From: Porticoccaceae bacterium | Lineage (GTDB): Bacteria > Pseudomonadota > Gammaproteobacteria > Pseudomonadales > Porticoccaceae | Direction: 5' to 3' | DNA: 7,489 nt | NCBI GenBank assembly: GCA_023229065.1 | Contig: JALNZZ010000104.1 | Span: 1 to 7,489, forward strand | In this document: positions 6,507-7,489 of the stretch, piece by piece | Layout of the letters: every line of letters starts with the position of its first letter | Position numbering within the stretch: position 1 is the first letter of the stretch | Position numbers and translations under genes: made by a program | The notes under the pieces: model-generated | What the model saw: only the letters and a program-made list of their open reading frames with translations | Told to the model about the DNA's origin: nothing | Databases searched by the model: none

Positions 6507-6910
6507 CCGATCTGAGCAAGTCACTGGCCCCGCAGGTTGGATTGATCTTGAAGGAACTCGGGCGGGTGTCCAATCGCAACGCCAACGAACACGGGTTCTA
6601 CGACTCGTACAACGCGATCAAGATGTGCATCCTAGATGCTCCGTATCCCGACGAGGAGAAGGAGCGGATGCTGCGTGAGTACGAGACTCAGTGGCAGTTG
6701 TGCAGGCTATTCCTCATGGTCACGGAGATCGCTGAGGCCGGGGAGGATATCCGTAAGGGCAACACGGAGCATCTGGGTGAGGAGTACGCCGACCTCGTTA
6801 TCCGCACCGTGGACAACGCCTACGCAGCGGAGATCGACCTTGGTGCGGAGATCACCCGCAAGATGACAATCAACCACGAACGCCCCTTCATGCACGGGAA
6901 GTCCGCGTAG
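6503..6910 (+). CDS. MazG-like nucleotide pyrophosphohydrolase
   Basis: A 135-residue all-helical protein of the MazG-like all-alpha NTP pyrophosphohydrolase superfamily, which hydrolyses nucleoside triphosphates to monophosphates and pyrophosphate using magnesium. The family landmarks are visible: HGFYD (30-34) near the N-terminus; the first metal-binding helix TEIAEAGEDIR (74-84) with Glu75 and Glu78; the second helix EEYADLVIRTVD (93-104) with Glu93/Glu94 and Asp97; and a C-terminal KMTINHERPFMHGK (120-133) typical of phage members. In phages such proteins are thought to remove non-canonical nucleotides or to alter host signalling nucleotides; the substrate cannot be read from the sequence. 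The gene starts within the polymerase stop codon, which suggests a role tied to replication, for example cleaning the dNTP pool next to a polymerase that carries a uracil glycosylase (inference). Confidence 0.88.
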   Translation: MTDLSKSLAPQVGLILKELGRVSNRNANEHGFYDSYNAIKMCILDAPYPDEEKERMLREYETQWQLCRLFLMVTEIAEAGEDIRKGNTEHLGEEYADLVIRTVDNAYAAEIDLGAEITRKMTINHERPFMHGKSA

Positions 6911-6931
6911 GACACCGCGCCGATCTAGACG

Positions 6932-6937
6932 AAAGGA
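6932..6937 (+). promoter_or_regulatory. Ribosome binding site deciding a GTG start
   Basis: AAAGGA lies 7 bases before the GTG at 6945, in the 34-base gap after the MazG-like gene. No ATG is suitably placed: the first in-frame ATG, at 6999, would remove 18 residues and has no such site. Confidence 0.75.
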
Positions 6938-6944
6938 CAACCCC

Positions 6945-7489
6945 GTGCCTGACCTGTTCGAGAACAGCCACCGCTCCTACATTCGCCTCAGCGAGCGGAT
7001 GAACTGTACCCTCAACATCGCCCACAAGATCGTGGGCACTCAGCCCACCGTGCCACAGTCCAACGAACTCGCGCTCTGGTACGGGGAAGCCCTCGAACCC
7101 GTCGTCGTCCGCAAACTCCGCAAGGAAGGATTGGCGTGCGCGTTCGTCAACGACGAACAACTCCAACTCGCCACCCGTGATCCATTCTCGCTCGGCCACC
7201 CCGACGGAATCGTCTGGGCACCGTTCGAGCCGCACGAGTGGCCGTACTGGTTGAAGATGAACGTCCCCAAGTCGGCACAGGAGCGCCTGAACAACGGCGA
7301 GTCCATGCTGCTTGAGATCAAGACGATGAATGCTGGTGCCTACCGCCAGTTCGTCACGGGTGGCCTCGCGTCCGATCCGTTCCTCAAGAAGTACCTCAGC
7401 CAGATTCAATCGTACCTGACCGCCATGCAGCGCAAGGCCGACTACGAGTTGTGGCCCGATGGACAGTACAACGAGGAGCAGGATCGCAC
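6945..7489 (+). CDS. RecB/Cas4-like PD-(D/E)XK exonuclease (partial, 3' end missing)
   Basis: The first 181 codons of a nuclease gene that runs off the end of the window; it begins with GTG, so searches restricted to ATG miss it. The PD-(D/E)XK core is complete: Glu48 in YGEALEP (46-52), GHPDG (84-88) with metal-binding Asp87, LLEIKT (122-127) with Glu124 and Lys126, and the RecB-family QxxxY motif as Gln153 to Tyr157 in a helix. This set defines the RecB-like exonuclease group, often labelled Cas4-family exonuclease in phages. No four-cysteine iron-sulfur cluster of true Cas4 can be judged, because the C-terminal part is absent; only Cys21 and Cys65 are seen so far. It probably makes single-stranded ends for recombination by the Sak4-like ATPase encoded upstream (inference). 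The gene lies 34 bases after the MazG-like gene and probably belongs to the same operon. Confidence 0.85.
   Translation, partial: MPDLFENSHRSYIRLSERMNCTLNIAHKIVGTQPTVPQSNELALWYGEALEPVVVRKLRKEGLACAFVNDEQLQLATRDPFSLGHPDGIVWAPFEPHEWPYWLKMNVPKSAQERLNNGESMLLEIKTMNAGAYRQFVTGGLASDPFLKKYLSQIQSYLTAMQRKADYELWPDGQYNEEQDR

Overview
The window reads as part of the replication, recombination and DNA-metabolism region of a tailed double-stranded DNA bacteriophage, or of a prophage derived from one. Three things point this way. All eight genes lie on the + strand with almost no space between them. Neighbouring genes overlap or sit within a few tens of bases. The set is typical of a phage: a P-loop ATPase of Sak4 type, an ERCC4-type nuclease, a small DNA methyltransferase, a family A DNA polymerase without a 5'-3' exonuclease, a MazG-like pyrophosphohydrolase and a RecB/Cas4-like exonuclease. 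The DNA is GC-rich with C/G-ending codons, which would suit an actinobacterial or other high-GC host, but nothing in the window fixes the host.

Layout: bases 1-60 are a short leader with a good ribosome binding site. 61-687 encodes an unrecognised 208-residue protein that may bind single-stranded DNA. A perfect 15-bp hairpin (708-758) separates it from an apparent operon starting at 801. The operon order is Sak4-like ATPase (801-2027), a small zinc-motif plus helix-turn-helix protein (2011-2397), an ERCC4-type nuclease with C-terminal helix-hairpin-helix repeats (2390-3154), a DNA methyltransferase (3144-3848), a fusion of family 4 uracil-DNA glycosylase and DNA polymerase (3867-6506), a MazG-like protein (6503-6910), and the first 181 codons of a PD-(D/E)XK exonuclease from a GTG start at 6945, cut by the window end.

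Working together (inference): the polymerase synthesises and proofreads phage DNA and carries its own uracil-recognition module. The MazG-like protein may clean the nucleotide pool. The ATPase, the RecB-like exonuclease, the ERCC4 protein and perhaps the first gene product could form a recombination and repair group. The methyltransferase could modify phage DNA against host restriction.

Most notable points: the glycosylase-polymerase fusion with all iron-sulfur cysteines kept; an ERCC4 nuclease whose ERK-type motif reads Glu-Leu-Ser, so the lysine is missing; a methyltransferase with HPPYW in place of DPPY; a two-part small protein joining paired CxxCxGxG motifs to an XRE-like helix-turn-helix; and the hairpin after the first gene. 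No tRNA, rRNA, CRISPR array, insertion sequence or integrase was seen.
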